This document shows positions 56,313-64,000 of a stretch of DNA of 64,000 bases, piece by piece (the stretch's first letter is position 1; each line of letters begins with the position of its first letter). This DNA comes from Anaerolinea thermolimosa (GTDB lineage Bacteria; Chloroflexota; Anaerolineae; Anaerolineales; Anaerolineaceae). Position numbers and translations under genes: made by a program. The notes under the pieces were generated by a model. That model did not search any database, had not been told where the DNA came from, and saw nothing but the letters and a program-made list of their open reading frames with translations. The DNA is taken from assembly GCF_001050195.2 (NCBI RefSeq), contig NZ_DF967965.1, positions 1,296,845 through 1,360,844 on the forward strand, given 5' to 3'.

Positions 56313-57343
56313 GTGTGGATGGAAACCTGTTCGATGTTCAAAATGTTTCGGTTGTTTTTCAGATTGGCGGATTGCTTGGGGGTGTAAAACTGGTGGCCGT
56401 CAATGACGTTTCTTTCACCCTCTCACGAGAAAAGGCAGAGATTTTTACCATTGCGGGGGAAAGTGGAAGCGGCAAGACGACCCTTTCCCGCTTGCTTCTT
56501 GGTGATCTCCATCCTACTTCAGGAAAAGTGTTCTTTGAAGGCCGGGATTTATCGGAGTTCCGCAGCCGGGCTGAATTGAAGTCTTTTATAAAAAAGGTGC
56601 AACCGGTATTCCAGAATCCATTTGAAACCTTTAATCCCCTTCGAAGAGTAGAAGCTTATCTGTTTGACACAGCCATCAATTTTGGGGTGGCAAACAATGT
56701 AAAAGAGGCGGCGATGGTTGTGGATCATGCCCTGCAACAAGTTGGATTGTCGCTGGCAGAGGTGAGTAAACGTTATCCGCATGAGCTTTCGGGGGGACAA
56801 ATTCAACGGATTTCCATCGCTCGGGCACTCATACCCAGGCCGCGAGTCATTCTGGCGGATGAGCCCGTTTCCATGGTAGATGCATCATTACGGATGGAAA
56901 TTGTCAATCTTTTCCGTACTTTACGCGATGAAGAGAAAGTGAGTGTTATTTATATTACTCATGATCTGGCTACGGCTTACTACATTAGTGACCGGATTGC
57001 CATTATGCTCCGTGGAAATATTGTCGAAGCGGGGCCAGTGGAGGAGGTTCTTGAGCGCCCGATGCATCCCTATTCACAGTTATTGAAAGAATCGGTACCT
57101 GAGCCTGAGCCAGAAGAAAAAGATGCATGGGTAAAGCACATTTCTCTTGGGGTTACGGAAGTCAATGAGTATAACCAGGTCGGGTGTAAATTCGCCGGTC
57201 GTTGTCCCCATGTGATGGATGTTTGTCGCCAGGCTGACCCACCCAATATATCAGTGGGCCCAAGAACGGTGAAGTGTTACCTGTATACAGAACAAGCTCG
57301 GGAAGCTGCCGGACATCCTGAGATGGAAGAGGCCAGGAAGTAA
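56309..57343 (+). CDS. Oligosaccharide/peptide ABC transporter ATPase, DppF type
   Basis: The second ATPase (344 aa). Walker [10 protein letters not shown], signature [15 protein letters not shown], Walker [14 protein letters not shown]-terminal [14 protein letters not shown]. Together with the DppD-type subunit it powers the importer. An AAAGGAGGTGCGCT ribosome site precedes ATG 56309 inside the end of the previous gene. Confidence 0.92.
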   Translation: MSVDGNLFDVQNVSVVFQIGGLLGGVKLVAVNDVSFTLSREKAEIFTIAGESGSGKTTLSRLLLGDLHPTSGKVFFEGRDLSEFRSRAELKSFIKKVQPVFQNPFETFNPLRRVEAYLFDTAINFGVANNVKEAAMVVDHALQQVGLSLAEVSKRYPHELSGGQIQRISIARALIPRPRVILADEPVSMVDASLRMEIVNLFRTLRDEEKVSVIYITHDLATAYYISDRIAIMLRGNIVEAGPVEEVLERPMHPYSQLLKESVPEPEPEEKDAWVKHISLGVTEVNEYNQVGCKFAGRCPHVMDVCRQADPPNISVGPRTVKCYLYTEQAREAAGHPEMEEARK

Positions 57344-57447
57344 CTTATTCTAAACCATGGAGACAGGCTGAGATGCTCCGCCATTACCCTGGCTGGTTGG
57401 CCGCAATATCAACCTTCTCCCAACGAAATACTCAGTGAGGATTTTCC

Positions 57448-59004
57448 ATGTCTACAACACGCATCACAATAAACCCAACCGACACCATTGCCACAATCAA
57501 TCCCAATATTTATGGTCACTTTGCAGAACACCTTGGCCGCTGTATCTATGATGGCATCTGGGTGGGAGAGGAATCGCCGATTCCGAACATTCATGGATTT
57601 CGCAAGGATGTTATTGAAACGTTGCGGCGGATGAAAGTCCCTGTGATCCGTTGGCCTGGCGGGTGTTTTGCTGATGACTACCACTGGCAGGATGGTATTG
57701 GGCCACGAAGTCAACGCCCGCGCCGGATTAATATCCACTGGGGAGAGGTGATTGAAACCAACCAGGTGGGTACGATAGAATTTGTACAATTTTGCCGTCT
57801 GATTGGTGCAGAGCCATATTTCTGTGGTAATGTAGGCTCCGGCACACCTCGCGAACTGCGGGATTGGATTGAATACTGCAACTTTCCCGTATCTGACCTA
57901 TCTGGCTCTACCTGGGCGCAACAGCGTGCCGCCGATGGAAGCCCGGCACCGCTTGATGTGACTTACTGGGGTGTTGGAAATGAAAACTGGGGTTGTGGTG
58001 GCAATTTCTCGCCAGAAGATTACTGCACCGAGTTTCGGCGCTTTGCTTCATTTATACGCGGGTTCGGAAAGAAACTGAATGTCATTGCCTGTGGCCCGGC
58101 TAATAACGATGTGGAATGGACAGATCGATTCTTCCGAAAACTCCATAAGGATTATTGGCCTTTCAACAATATCGATGGCTTCGCTGCTCATTATTACTGC
58201 GGTACAGCTGGCACGGCTACCCAGTATACAGAAGAAGAATGGTACCGCCTGCTGGAAAAGGGGCTCCGAATGGAAGAACTGGTGGTACAACAACGGGCGG
58301 CAATGGATGCCTGGGATCCTACACGAAAGATTGGTCTCATTATTGATGAGTGGGGAACGTGGCATCCTGTGGAAGAAGGAACCAACCCGGCTTTCCTTTA
58401 TCAGCAAAACACCATACGCGATGCGATTGTTGCGGCTAATACACTGGATATCTTCAATCGCCATGCCGATAAGGTAGTGATGGCCAATATTGCTCAGATG
58501 GTCAATGTGCTTCAGGCAGTGATCCTCACCGAAGGGGAGAATATGCTAGTCACTCCTACCGGGTATGTGTATGAAATGTATGCTCCTCATCAGGGGGCAC
58601 AGTCGCTACGTCTGCGGGTTGAGACGCCCGAGATTCACTTCCAGAAAACGAAGATTCTGCAAACCTCGTGGCAGAGCGCCCTGCAAAAAGGCGAGAAAAT
58701 GGAAGGGAATATCCCCGCTGTGTCGGGAAGTGCCTCTATACGGGAGAATGTACTTTTCATCAGTCTCACCAATAGTCATGTCCATGAAGAGGCCGAGATT
58801 GTAGTGAACCTCCTTGGAGATGCCAGAGCAGAGCGCGCACAGGCCAGGGTGTTAAGTGGTGAAATTCATGCTCACAACACTTTTGATGCACCACACCAGG
58901 TGGTCCCTCAGCCCATGACGGTGGATGTAAAAAACCAGCAGCTGCATGTTGTCCTACCACCGGCTTCAGTGGTTACCATCACCGTGGTGCTTTCAGGTTT
59001 TTGA
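57448..59004 (+). CDS. abfA: GH51 alpha-L-arabinofuranosidase (first copy)
   Basis: A cytoplasmic glycosidase (518 aa, no signal peptide) that removes arabinofuranosyl residues from arabino-oligosaccharides. IYGHFAEHLGRCIYDGIW and RWPGGCFADDYHWQDGIGP begin the barrel. Glu179 in GNENWG is the acid/base and Glu301 in IIDEWGTW the nucleophile. The C-terminal part is the usual beta-sandwich. It follows the importer genes by 104 bases, fitting uptake then intracellular hydrolysis. Confidence 0.95.
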   Translation: MSTTRITINPTDTIATINPNIYGHFAEHLGRCIYDGIWVGEESPIPNIHGFRKDVIETLRRMKVPVIRWPGGCFADDYHWQDGIGPRSQRPRRINIHWGEVIETNQVGTIEFVQFCRLIGAEPYFCGNVGSGTPRELRDWIEYCNFPVSDLSGSTWAQQRAADGSPAPLDVTYWGVGNENWGCGGNFSPEDYCTEFRRFASFIRGFGKKLNVIACGPANNDVEWTDRFFRKLHKDYWPFNNIDGFAAHYYCGTAGTATQYTEEEWYRLLEKGLRMEELVVQQRAAMDAWDPTRKIGLIIDEWGTWHPVEEGTNPAFLYQQNTIRDAIVAANTLDIFNRHADKVVMANIAQMVNVLQAVILTEGENMLVTPTGYVYEMYAPHQGAQSLRLRVETPEIHFQKTKILQTSWQSALQKGEKMEGNIPAVSGSASIRENVLFISLTNSHVHEEAEIVVNLLGDARAERAQARVLSGEIHAHNTFDAPHQVVPQPMTVDVKNQQLHVVLPPASVVTITVVLSGF

Positions 59005-59061
59005 GTGATTGAGGAGATGAAGTGACGTTTTCTGGATCATGAGGTAAAGTGGCTAGTCGAG

Positions 59062-59090
59062 GAGGGCCGGTTATTGCCGGGCCGGCCCTC
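59062..59090 (+). promoter_or_regulatory. Stem-loop between the two GH51 genes
   Basis: GAGGGCCGG and CCGGCCCTC form a perfect 9-base stem around about 11 bases. It stands just before the ribosome site of the second GH51 gene and has no T-run. It is probably an mRNA processing or stabilising structure. Confidence 0.55.
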
Positions 59091-59112
59091 ATGGTATGGA
59101 GGTAATACTACG

Positions 59113-60615
59113 ATGGAAAAAACCTGTGTCCTCCTAGACCCTGGTTATATTATCGCTCCGGTTGACCCCCGAATCTTCGGGGGTTTTTTAGAACATCTGG
59201 GTCGGGCTATATATGGGGGGATATTTGATCCTCAGTCGAGCCTCGCAGATGAGCATGGGTTTCGCAAGGATGTTCTGGCTGCCCTGCACAATTTACACCT
59301 TACGACAGTACGTTATCCCGGCGGTAATTTTGCCTCGGGCTATCACTGGATGGATGGCATTGGGCCAAAAGATAAGCGCCCAAGGGCGCGTGAACTGGCC
59401 TGGCAATGTATTGAACCCAACCAGTTTGGCACCGATGAATTCCTCGGGCTGGCTCGAAGGATGGGCTGGCTTCCAATGATCACGGTTAATCTGGGCACAG
59501 GTACACCAGAAGAAGCCTGTAACTGGGTTGAATATTGCAATAGTCCGGCAGGAACGCGCTATGCTGATTTGCGGGTCGCGAATGGCTCTATTGATCCTTA
59601 CGGGGTCAGGCTTTGGTGCCTTGGGAACGAAATGGATGGCCCCTGGCAACTGGGGCATCTACCTGCAGAACAGTATGCTCTTCTCGCTTCGCAAACGGCG
59701 AAAATGATGAAGGATATCGACCCGACCATTGAACTGGTGGCCTGTGGTTCGTCTACCATGAGCGGGCCAACATATATGGAGTGGGATCGCATTGTGCTGG
59801 AATATCTGGGACCGCAGGTAGAATATATTAGCCTGCATCGCTATGTGGGTAACCCGCGCGGAGATACAGCTGATTATCTTGCTGTTACCAACACCATCGA
59901 CCGGCGGATTGAAGACCTGGACGCTGTCTGCCGGTTCGTACAGGCAAAAACACGCAGTAAGAAACGACATTATCTGTGTTTTGATGAGTGGAATGTCTGG
60001 TATCGAACGACGGGGGTTGAGGATTCCAGAGGAAAGGGGCAGGTGGCTCCACCATTACTTGAAGAATTCTACAACCTTGAGGATGCGCTGGTGGTTGCTG
60101 GCTTTCTAAATAGTTTTATCCGTCACGCTGATGCAGTAAAAATTGCCAACATTGCCCAGATGGTTAATGTCATTGCACCTATTCATACCCGGGGAGATCA
60201 GATACTTCTGCAAAGCATTTACTATCCATTGGCTATGTTTTCAAATCGGCGAGAGGGTGGAGAAGTAGCTCTTCACCCGGTGGTGAACGGACCGGCATAT
60301 GAGAGTCCTTCGTATGGAGAAGTTAAATATATTGACGTGAGCGCGATCCTCGGTGATGGGATCATGCATGTTTTTATGATCAATCGCTCTTTGAACGAGG
60401 ATGCGGTAGTAGAGATTAACCCCGGGGGCAGTAAATTCGAGTCAATTCTCTCAGCCGAAGTGGTGACTGGATCGTCGCCACAGGATAGAAATACCTACGA
60501 GGAGCCTTATCGCGTCATCAGCCGTTCCTTTGGGGCAGGTAAAGTGGTTGATGGAAAAGCGCTCGTTTCTCTTCCACCGCTGTCTTTTGTGGCTTTCACC
60601 TTGAGCATACAATAG
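59113..60615 (+). CDS. GH51 alpha-L-arabinofuranosidase (second copy)
   Basis: A 500-aa GH51 enzyme, cytoplasmic. RIFGGFLEHLGRAIYGGIFDP and RYPGGNFASGYHW are family motifs; Glu173 in GNEMDGPW is the acid/base and Glu292 in FDEWNVWY the nucleophile. It is quite different from the first copy, so they probably have different substrate preferences rather than being a recent duplication. The start is ATG 59113 after ATGGAGGTAATACTACG; an earlier ATG lies in the stem-loop region and is rejected. Confidence 0.94.
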   Translation: MEKTCVLLDPGYIIAPVDPRIFGGFLEHLGRAIYGGIFDPQSSLADEHGFRKDVLAALHNLHLTTVRYPGGNFASGYHWMDGIGPKDKRPRARELAWQCIEPNQFGTDEFLGLARRMGWLPMITVNLGTGTPEEACNWVEYCNSPAGTRYADLRVANGSIDPYGVRLWCLGNEMDGPWQLGHLPAEQYALLASQTAKMMKDIDPTIELVACGSSTMSGPTYMEWDRIVLEYLGPQVEYISLHRYVGNPRGDTADYLAVTNTIDRRIEDLDAVCRFVQAKTRSKKRHYLCFDEWNVWYRTTGVEDSRGKGQVAPPLLEEFYNLEDALVVAGFLNSFIRHADAVKIANIAQMVNVIAPIHTRGDQILLQSIYYPLAMFSNRREGGEVALHPVVNGPAYESPSYGEVKYIDVSAILGDGIMHVFMINRSLNEDAVVEINPGGSKFESILSAEVVTGSSPQDRNTYEEPYRVISRSFGAGKVVDGKALVSLPPLSFVAFTLSIQ

Positions 60616-60637
60616 GTTTCTGGAAGTTGGAACGCAG

Positions 60638-61495
60638 ATGAATCGCATAGCCAATTCTCGGACTGCGGATAGGGTGAGCCATCCCTGCCTAGACGTTCTG
60701 GAAAAGGCAGGCATGGGTGTGTGGAACTATGACGGTTACGGGGCCTTGAGAAACCCTATCCGTACCTGATCGCAGGTTGTGGCGCAGTGGACATTCTGAG
60801 GAATGTATGTGGATGTGACAGCACGGTATGCCACAATAGTCTGGGGACTTGAGAAAAAGCCCGTCATTAGTGTGCGGACTGTTAACCATCCTGGCAGGCG
60901 TGTGACCGGGGCTATCTGGTGGGGCACGAACGCTTTAGTAGGCTGGGCCTGGAAACATTGTGAGGGAAACCGAGCTGAGATCGAGGTTTATGCTGATGCC
61001 TATGCTGTGGAGCTGTTTCTCAATGGAAAATCTCTGGGGAAAAAGCGGATCAGGGCTTTAAAACCGTCTTCAAGAAAGACGCGGTATATTACCGGTACGC
61101 TCAGAGCTGTGGCTTATGACCGAAACAGATATTCCCTGGGTGAAAGTGAGGTGAACTTTGCTACGGGCATATTGCGCATAGCCATTATCCCTGAAGAATC
61201 CCAAATCCAAGAAGTCCACCTCATCATAAAAAACTGCGTAGTAGAAAGCAACGACAACTGAGAACCTTCGGTGAGAGTAGAGGGGGGAACTTCTGGGTTT
61301 TGGCAGTGCTAACCCTTGCACTGAGGAGCGTTTCAATAGCAGAAGTTACACCACGTATTATGGGAAGGCTCTTTTAGCGGTTTTTTAGCGGTTAAAGCAG
61401 GGCTGGCTGAAAAGTTGAGGATGCATGTCAATGGCGGTGGTTCAGAACCTGTGGTAAAAGAGATTAAGATCACAGATGAAAAGCAGTTTGTATAA
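60638..61495 (+). pseudogene. GH2 beta-galactosidase-like gene, C-terminal remnant
   Basis: Pieces of a GH2 glycosidase C-terminus in several frames: EKPYPYLIAGCGAVDI (about 60735-60785), then IVWGLEKKPVISVRTVNHPG and VYADAYAVELFLNGKSLGKK with TGTLRAVAYDRNRYS (60803-61261), then GFGSANPCTEERFNSRSYTTYYGKA (about 61297-61370), then VKAGLAEKLRMHVNGGG to a stop at 61493. The N-terminal sugar-binding and barrel domains are absent. An exact 11-base tandem duplication (TTTTAGCGGTT at 61372-61382 and 61383-61393) shifts the frame near the end. Inactive. Confidence 0.8.
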
Positions 61496-61506
61496 GGAGT
61501 AAACTC

Positions 61507-62271
61507 ATGAAAACCGAAACAATTACTCTGAAGAGTAACCCCAATGTTACGCTTACTACCTATTTGCTCGATACTTCACCAGAAATGCCCAATACCAAAG
61601 TACGGCCTGCGGTATTAGTTTTTCCCGGGGGTGGGTACTTCATGTGCTCAGACCGGGAAGCCTAGCCGGTTGCAATGGCTTTTCTGGCTCAGGGGTACCA
61701 TGCCTTCGTGTTGCGTTATTCGATCAAAGAAAATGCAGCCTTCCCTGCTCCTCTTCGAGATGCAGAGGAAGCGCTAGAGTGTATCCGCGCCAATGCGGGG
61801 CCGTGGGGTGTTCGCCCTGATAAGATCGCTGTCTGTGGTTTTTCGGCAGGTGGGCATCTTGCTGCGGCACTTGGAACGATGGGACGTGTATGCCCAAATG
61901 CGCTTATCTTAGGTTACCCTGTAATTCTTGACAGCCTTTCTCACATTCTGGCTGTTTCTATCCCTTCCCTGGAAAAGCACGTAGATTCCCAAACCCCACC
62001 GACATTTATCTTTACTACTGCTAATGATTCTGTAGTACCGGTGAACCACTCGCTCAAGTTTGCCGAGGCGCTCGATCAGGCTGGTGTACCCTTTGAGTTG
62101 CATATTTTCCAGGATGGTGCTCATGGGCTTTCTCTGGCAAAGCCGCACACCTCGAGCGGGTTTAAGGAACTGGTCCATGCAGGGGTTGCACGATGGGTGG
62201 AACTATGTGCCGTCTGGTTAGAGAATCTCTTTGGCGGGTTTGCTGTTGAACACGAGATGCCCTCAACGTGA
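61507..62271 (+). pseudogene. Acetyl-esterase-like alpha/beta hydrolase with an in-frame TAG
   Basis: From ATG 61507 (AAGGAGTAAACTC site) the frame gives AVLVFPGGGYFMCSDREA, then TAG at 61663-61665 as codon 53, then continues in the same frame with PVAMAFLAQGYHAFVLRYS. The rest keeps the nucleophile elbow GFSAGGH, LILGYPV, FIFTTANDSVVPVNHS (Asp) and DGAHGLSLA (His), so only one base change blocks it. The family deacetylates or de-esterifies plant polysaccharide pieces. An internal restart at ATG 61675 would lack the oxyanion-hole HGGG-type segment (here PGGGY), so it would probably be inactive. Confidence 0.82.
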
Positions 62272-62292
62272 TGGTTTGATAAGGATGTTTCT

Positions 62293-62334
62293 ACGGTAGG
62301 TCTCTGCATGGTAATTGCAGAGACCTACCGTTTT
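62293..62334 (+). terminator. Strong terminator hairpin
   Basis: ACGGTAGGTCTCTGCA and TGCAGAGACCTACCGT form a perfect 16-base-pair stem with a 7-base loop, ending in TTTT. It lies 21 bases after the esterase stop and 24 bases before the convergent GH3 gene, and closes the plus-strand glycan operon. Confidence 0.85.
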
Positions 62335-62354
62335 ATGCACCTTTTACGAAGAGA

Positions 62355-64000
62355 CTAGTGGATGTTGAATTCAGCCTGTAGAGCCTGTTGGTCCAGTGAG
62401 TGCTGGCCGACAATCAACCGATAGGTAGCGGGTTCTACCGTCCAACCGGAGTGAGGGTCATAATAGGCGAGGTCTCTCGCCGGGATGGCCACACGCACGG
62501 TTTGCGTCTGTCCGGGTTGAAGTTCTACCCGTTTGAAAGCCTTTAATTCTTTGGGGGCACGCTCTACTCGCGAGCCGGGAACTGCCACATAGAATTGCAC
62601 CACGGTGGCACCGGGCAGGGAGCCGGTGTTGGTTACGTCCAGGGTGCATTGGAGAGTGCTCTGGGTGCTAAGAGCGGTTTCATTCAGTTTCAAGTTAGAC
62701 AGGCTGAAGGTTGTATAGCTGAGACCAAATCCAAACGGGAAGGCCGGCATAACCCCGTCGCGTTCCAGCTTTCGGTAACCGTGCCAGAGATCGTAGGTGA
62801 TAGTGCGGGCGTTAATATCGTAATACGGCAGGTCTTCGGGGCGTCTGGGGAAAACGCAAGGGAGCTTACCACTGGGGTTAATCTTGCCAAGTAGAATGTC
62901 GGCAAAGGCGTGCCCACCTTCCATACCCGGATACCAGAGCATGAGGATGGCAGGGACATGATGGCGCCAGTTTTCGGTGATGATAGCACTGCCACCCATC
63001 ATGGCTACCACAACCCGCCGGTTCGCACCCGCTACCACGCGAATCAGTTCCTCGTCTTCTGGGTGGAGGGTTAATAATCGGCGGTCTCCACCAGGGGGCA
63101 TAGCGTTGGGCACGCTATTGGTGGCGGTCATGCTGGCCATTAATTTTTGGGCAATGGGTAGCTCTTCAGGGGTGGGTGGGGGAAAGTTTTTCGCAAGTTC
63201 GGCCATCGAATCGGGCGAGACGAACTCACCTTCGTCCTGGCTGGTGTAACCCAATACCATCACAACCGCGTCGGCTTCACCAGCAAGGCGTGTGGCTTCG
63301 TTCGGATCAGTGCCATCAGCATACAGGATTTCTGCCTGCCCATGCAGGGCTTCCTGTAAGCCCTCGAGCGGGGTGATGACGTATTCTGGCCGGGTGTTGG
63401 AAGACCCTCCATCTCCGGTGTTGGGGGTGGCGGCTAATTTACCAATTACAGCCAACTTCTTTACCCCTTTCAGGGGTAGAAGCCCGCCGTCATTCTTGAG
63501 CAGGACAATGGACTTTTCGGCAGCTTCGCGGGCAATCTTGCGGTGAGCTTCACATCCTACCACGTCCAGGGTGTAGGCTTTGGGGTCGCGCCCCTGGGCA
63601 AAACGCACCTGCTGGCGGAGTACGCGAAATGCTGCGTCTTCGATGCGCTCCAGTGGTACCTCACCCTCCTCCACCAGACGTCTGAGGTGTTGCCGGTGAA
63701 TCATGTCAAAAGGCATTTCTACATCTTGCCCGGCGAGGGCAGCCTTTTTGGAATCGCGCATGCCGAATATGAAGTCGGTCATTACAAAGCCCTGGAAGCC
63801 CCACTGTTGCTTGAGGATTTCGGTGAGCAGAGTGTAATTCTGTCCACAATATTCCCCATTGACACTGTTGTAGGCGCTCATGATAGAGGCGACCCCCTCT
63901 TCGACCACGCGTTTAAAGTGTCGCAGGTAAATTTCATGCAGGGGGCGGGGTTCGATCCTCACATCCACGGTGAAACGGGCGTTTTCCATGGAATTAAGCG
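62355..64000 (-). CDS. GH3 beta-glycosidase, N-terminus outside the window
   Basis: At least 547 residues of a GH3 beta-glucosidase/xylosidase. The visible barrel part has NSMENARFTVDVRIEPRPLHEIY, MSAYNSVNGEYCGQNYTLL and the nucleophile Asp in GFVMTDFIFG. The second domain has IVLLKNDGGLLPL and VVAMMGGSAI. The FGFGLSYTTF motif and a C-terminal fibronectin-III-like domain (GATVVQFYVAVPGS, TVRVAIPARDLAYYD) follow. The reading frame is open to the right edge (LNS before MENARF), so the gene starts beyond the window. It is convergent with the arabinofuranosidase operon and probably helps to break down the same plant oligosaccharides. Confidence 0.93.
   Translation of the reverse strand, partial: LNSMENARFTVDVRIEPRPLHEIYLRHFKRVVEEGVASIMSAYNSVNGEYCGQNYTLLTEILKQQWGFQGFVMTDFIFGMRDSKKAALAGQDVEMPFDMIHRQHLRRLVEEGEVPLERIEDAAFRVLRQQVRFAQGRDPKAYTLDVVGCEAHRKIAREAAEKSIVLLKNDGGLLPLKGVKKLAVIGKLAATPNTGDGGSSNTRPEYVITPLEGLQEALHGQAEILYADGTDPNEATRLAGEADAVVMVLGYTSQDEGEFVSPDSMAELAKNFPPPTPEELPIAQKLMASMTATNSVPNAMPPGGDRRLLTLHPEDEELIRVVAGANRRVVVAMMGGSAIITENWRHHVPAILMLWYPGMEGGHAFADILLGKINPSGKLPCVFPRRPEDLPYYDINARTITYDLWHGYRKLERDGVMPAFPFGFGLSYTTFSLSNLKLNETALSTQSTLQCTLDVTNTGSLPGATVVQFYVAVPGSRVERAPKELKAFKRVELQPGQTQTVRVAIPARDLAYYDPHSGWTVEPATYRLIVGQHSLDQQALQAEFNIH

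Overview
The window looks like the chromosome of an anaerobic Chloroflexota bacterium, probably an Anaerolineae-type organism. This is inferred from gene content, not from a search: coenzyme F420 genes, proline/threonine-rich secreted proteins with NBR1-like domains, family-5 solute-binding lipoproteins beside GH51/GH3/GH2 glycosidases, and ATP-type PEP carboxykinase. Base composition is moderate, except for the visibly GC-richer integrase fragment at the left edge. I saw no rRNA, tRNA or CRISPR array.

Layout. (1) 1-361: the 3' end of a tyrosine recombinase. (2) 369-6066, minus strand: an overlapping six-gene operon of two ABC ATPases, three membrane proteins and an ECF sigma factor. (3) 6.07-8.08 kb: a decayed zone with an hsdS tail, a DUF3800-like fragment and an IS-end-like sequence. 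(4) 8.08-24.99 kb, plus strand: about 16 tightly packed genes that combine the selenium-dependent molybdenum hydroxylase (SDMH) set (ssnA, ygfM-like, xdhD-like, xdhC, yqeB, mocA), a second xanthine-dehydrogenase-type enzyme, and F420 genes (npdG, cofE, cofD, cofC, an LLM oxidoreductase). This is the most interesting part of the window. (5) 25.0-29.1 kb, minus strand: a DUF2007 protein, an MrfB-like exonuclease and an MrfA-like helicase with an HNH nuclease module inserted before its C-terminal domain. (6) 29.2-37.7 kb: prepilin peptidase, pckA, a large lipoprotein, nusB, Asp23, a larA homologue, a Lon-N-domain protein and an NBR1-domain protein. (7) 38-44.45 kb, minus strand: a beta-solenoid-like membrane protein, an ECF vitamin-type transporter (T, S and fused A-A), two tandem SAM hydroxide adenosyltransferases and an MFS transporter. 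(8) 44.6-47.5 kb: carbamate kinase and an N-terminally truncated AllG/YlbE gene cut by a dead insertion sequence. (9) 47.5-64 kb: a membrane glycosyltransferase-like protein, 6-phosphogluconolactonase, and a LacI-controlled glycan locus (family-5 ABC transporter, two GH51 enzymes, a broken GH2 gene, an esterase with an internal stop codon, and a GH3 enzyme running off the right edge).

How they work together. The 17-kb operon suggests oxidation and deamination of purine-like heterocycles by Mo enzymes that need dedicated maturation factors, physically joined to F420 maturation and F420/NADP electron exchange. The oxamate-carbamoyltransferase/carbamate-kinase remnant further along would fit the end of purine (allantoin) fermentation, but it is broken. 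The right end imports and hydrolyses arabinose-containing plant oligosaccharides. Its distal part (GH2, esterase) is decaying.
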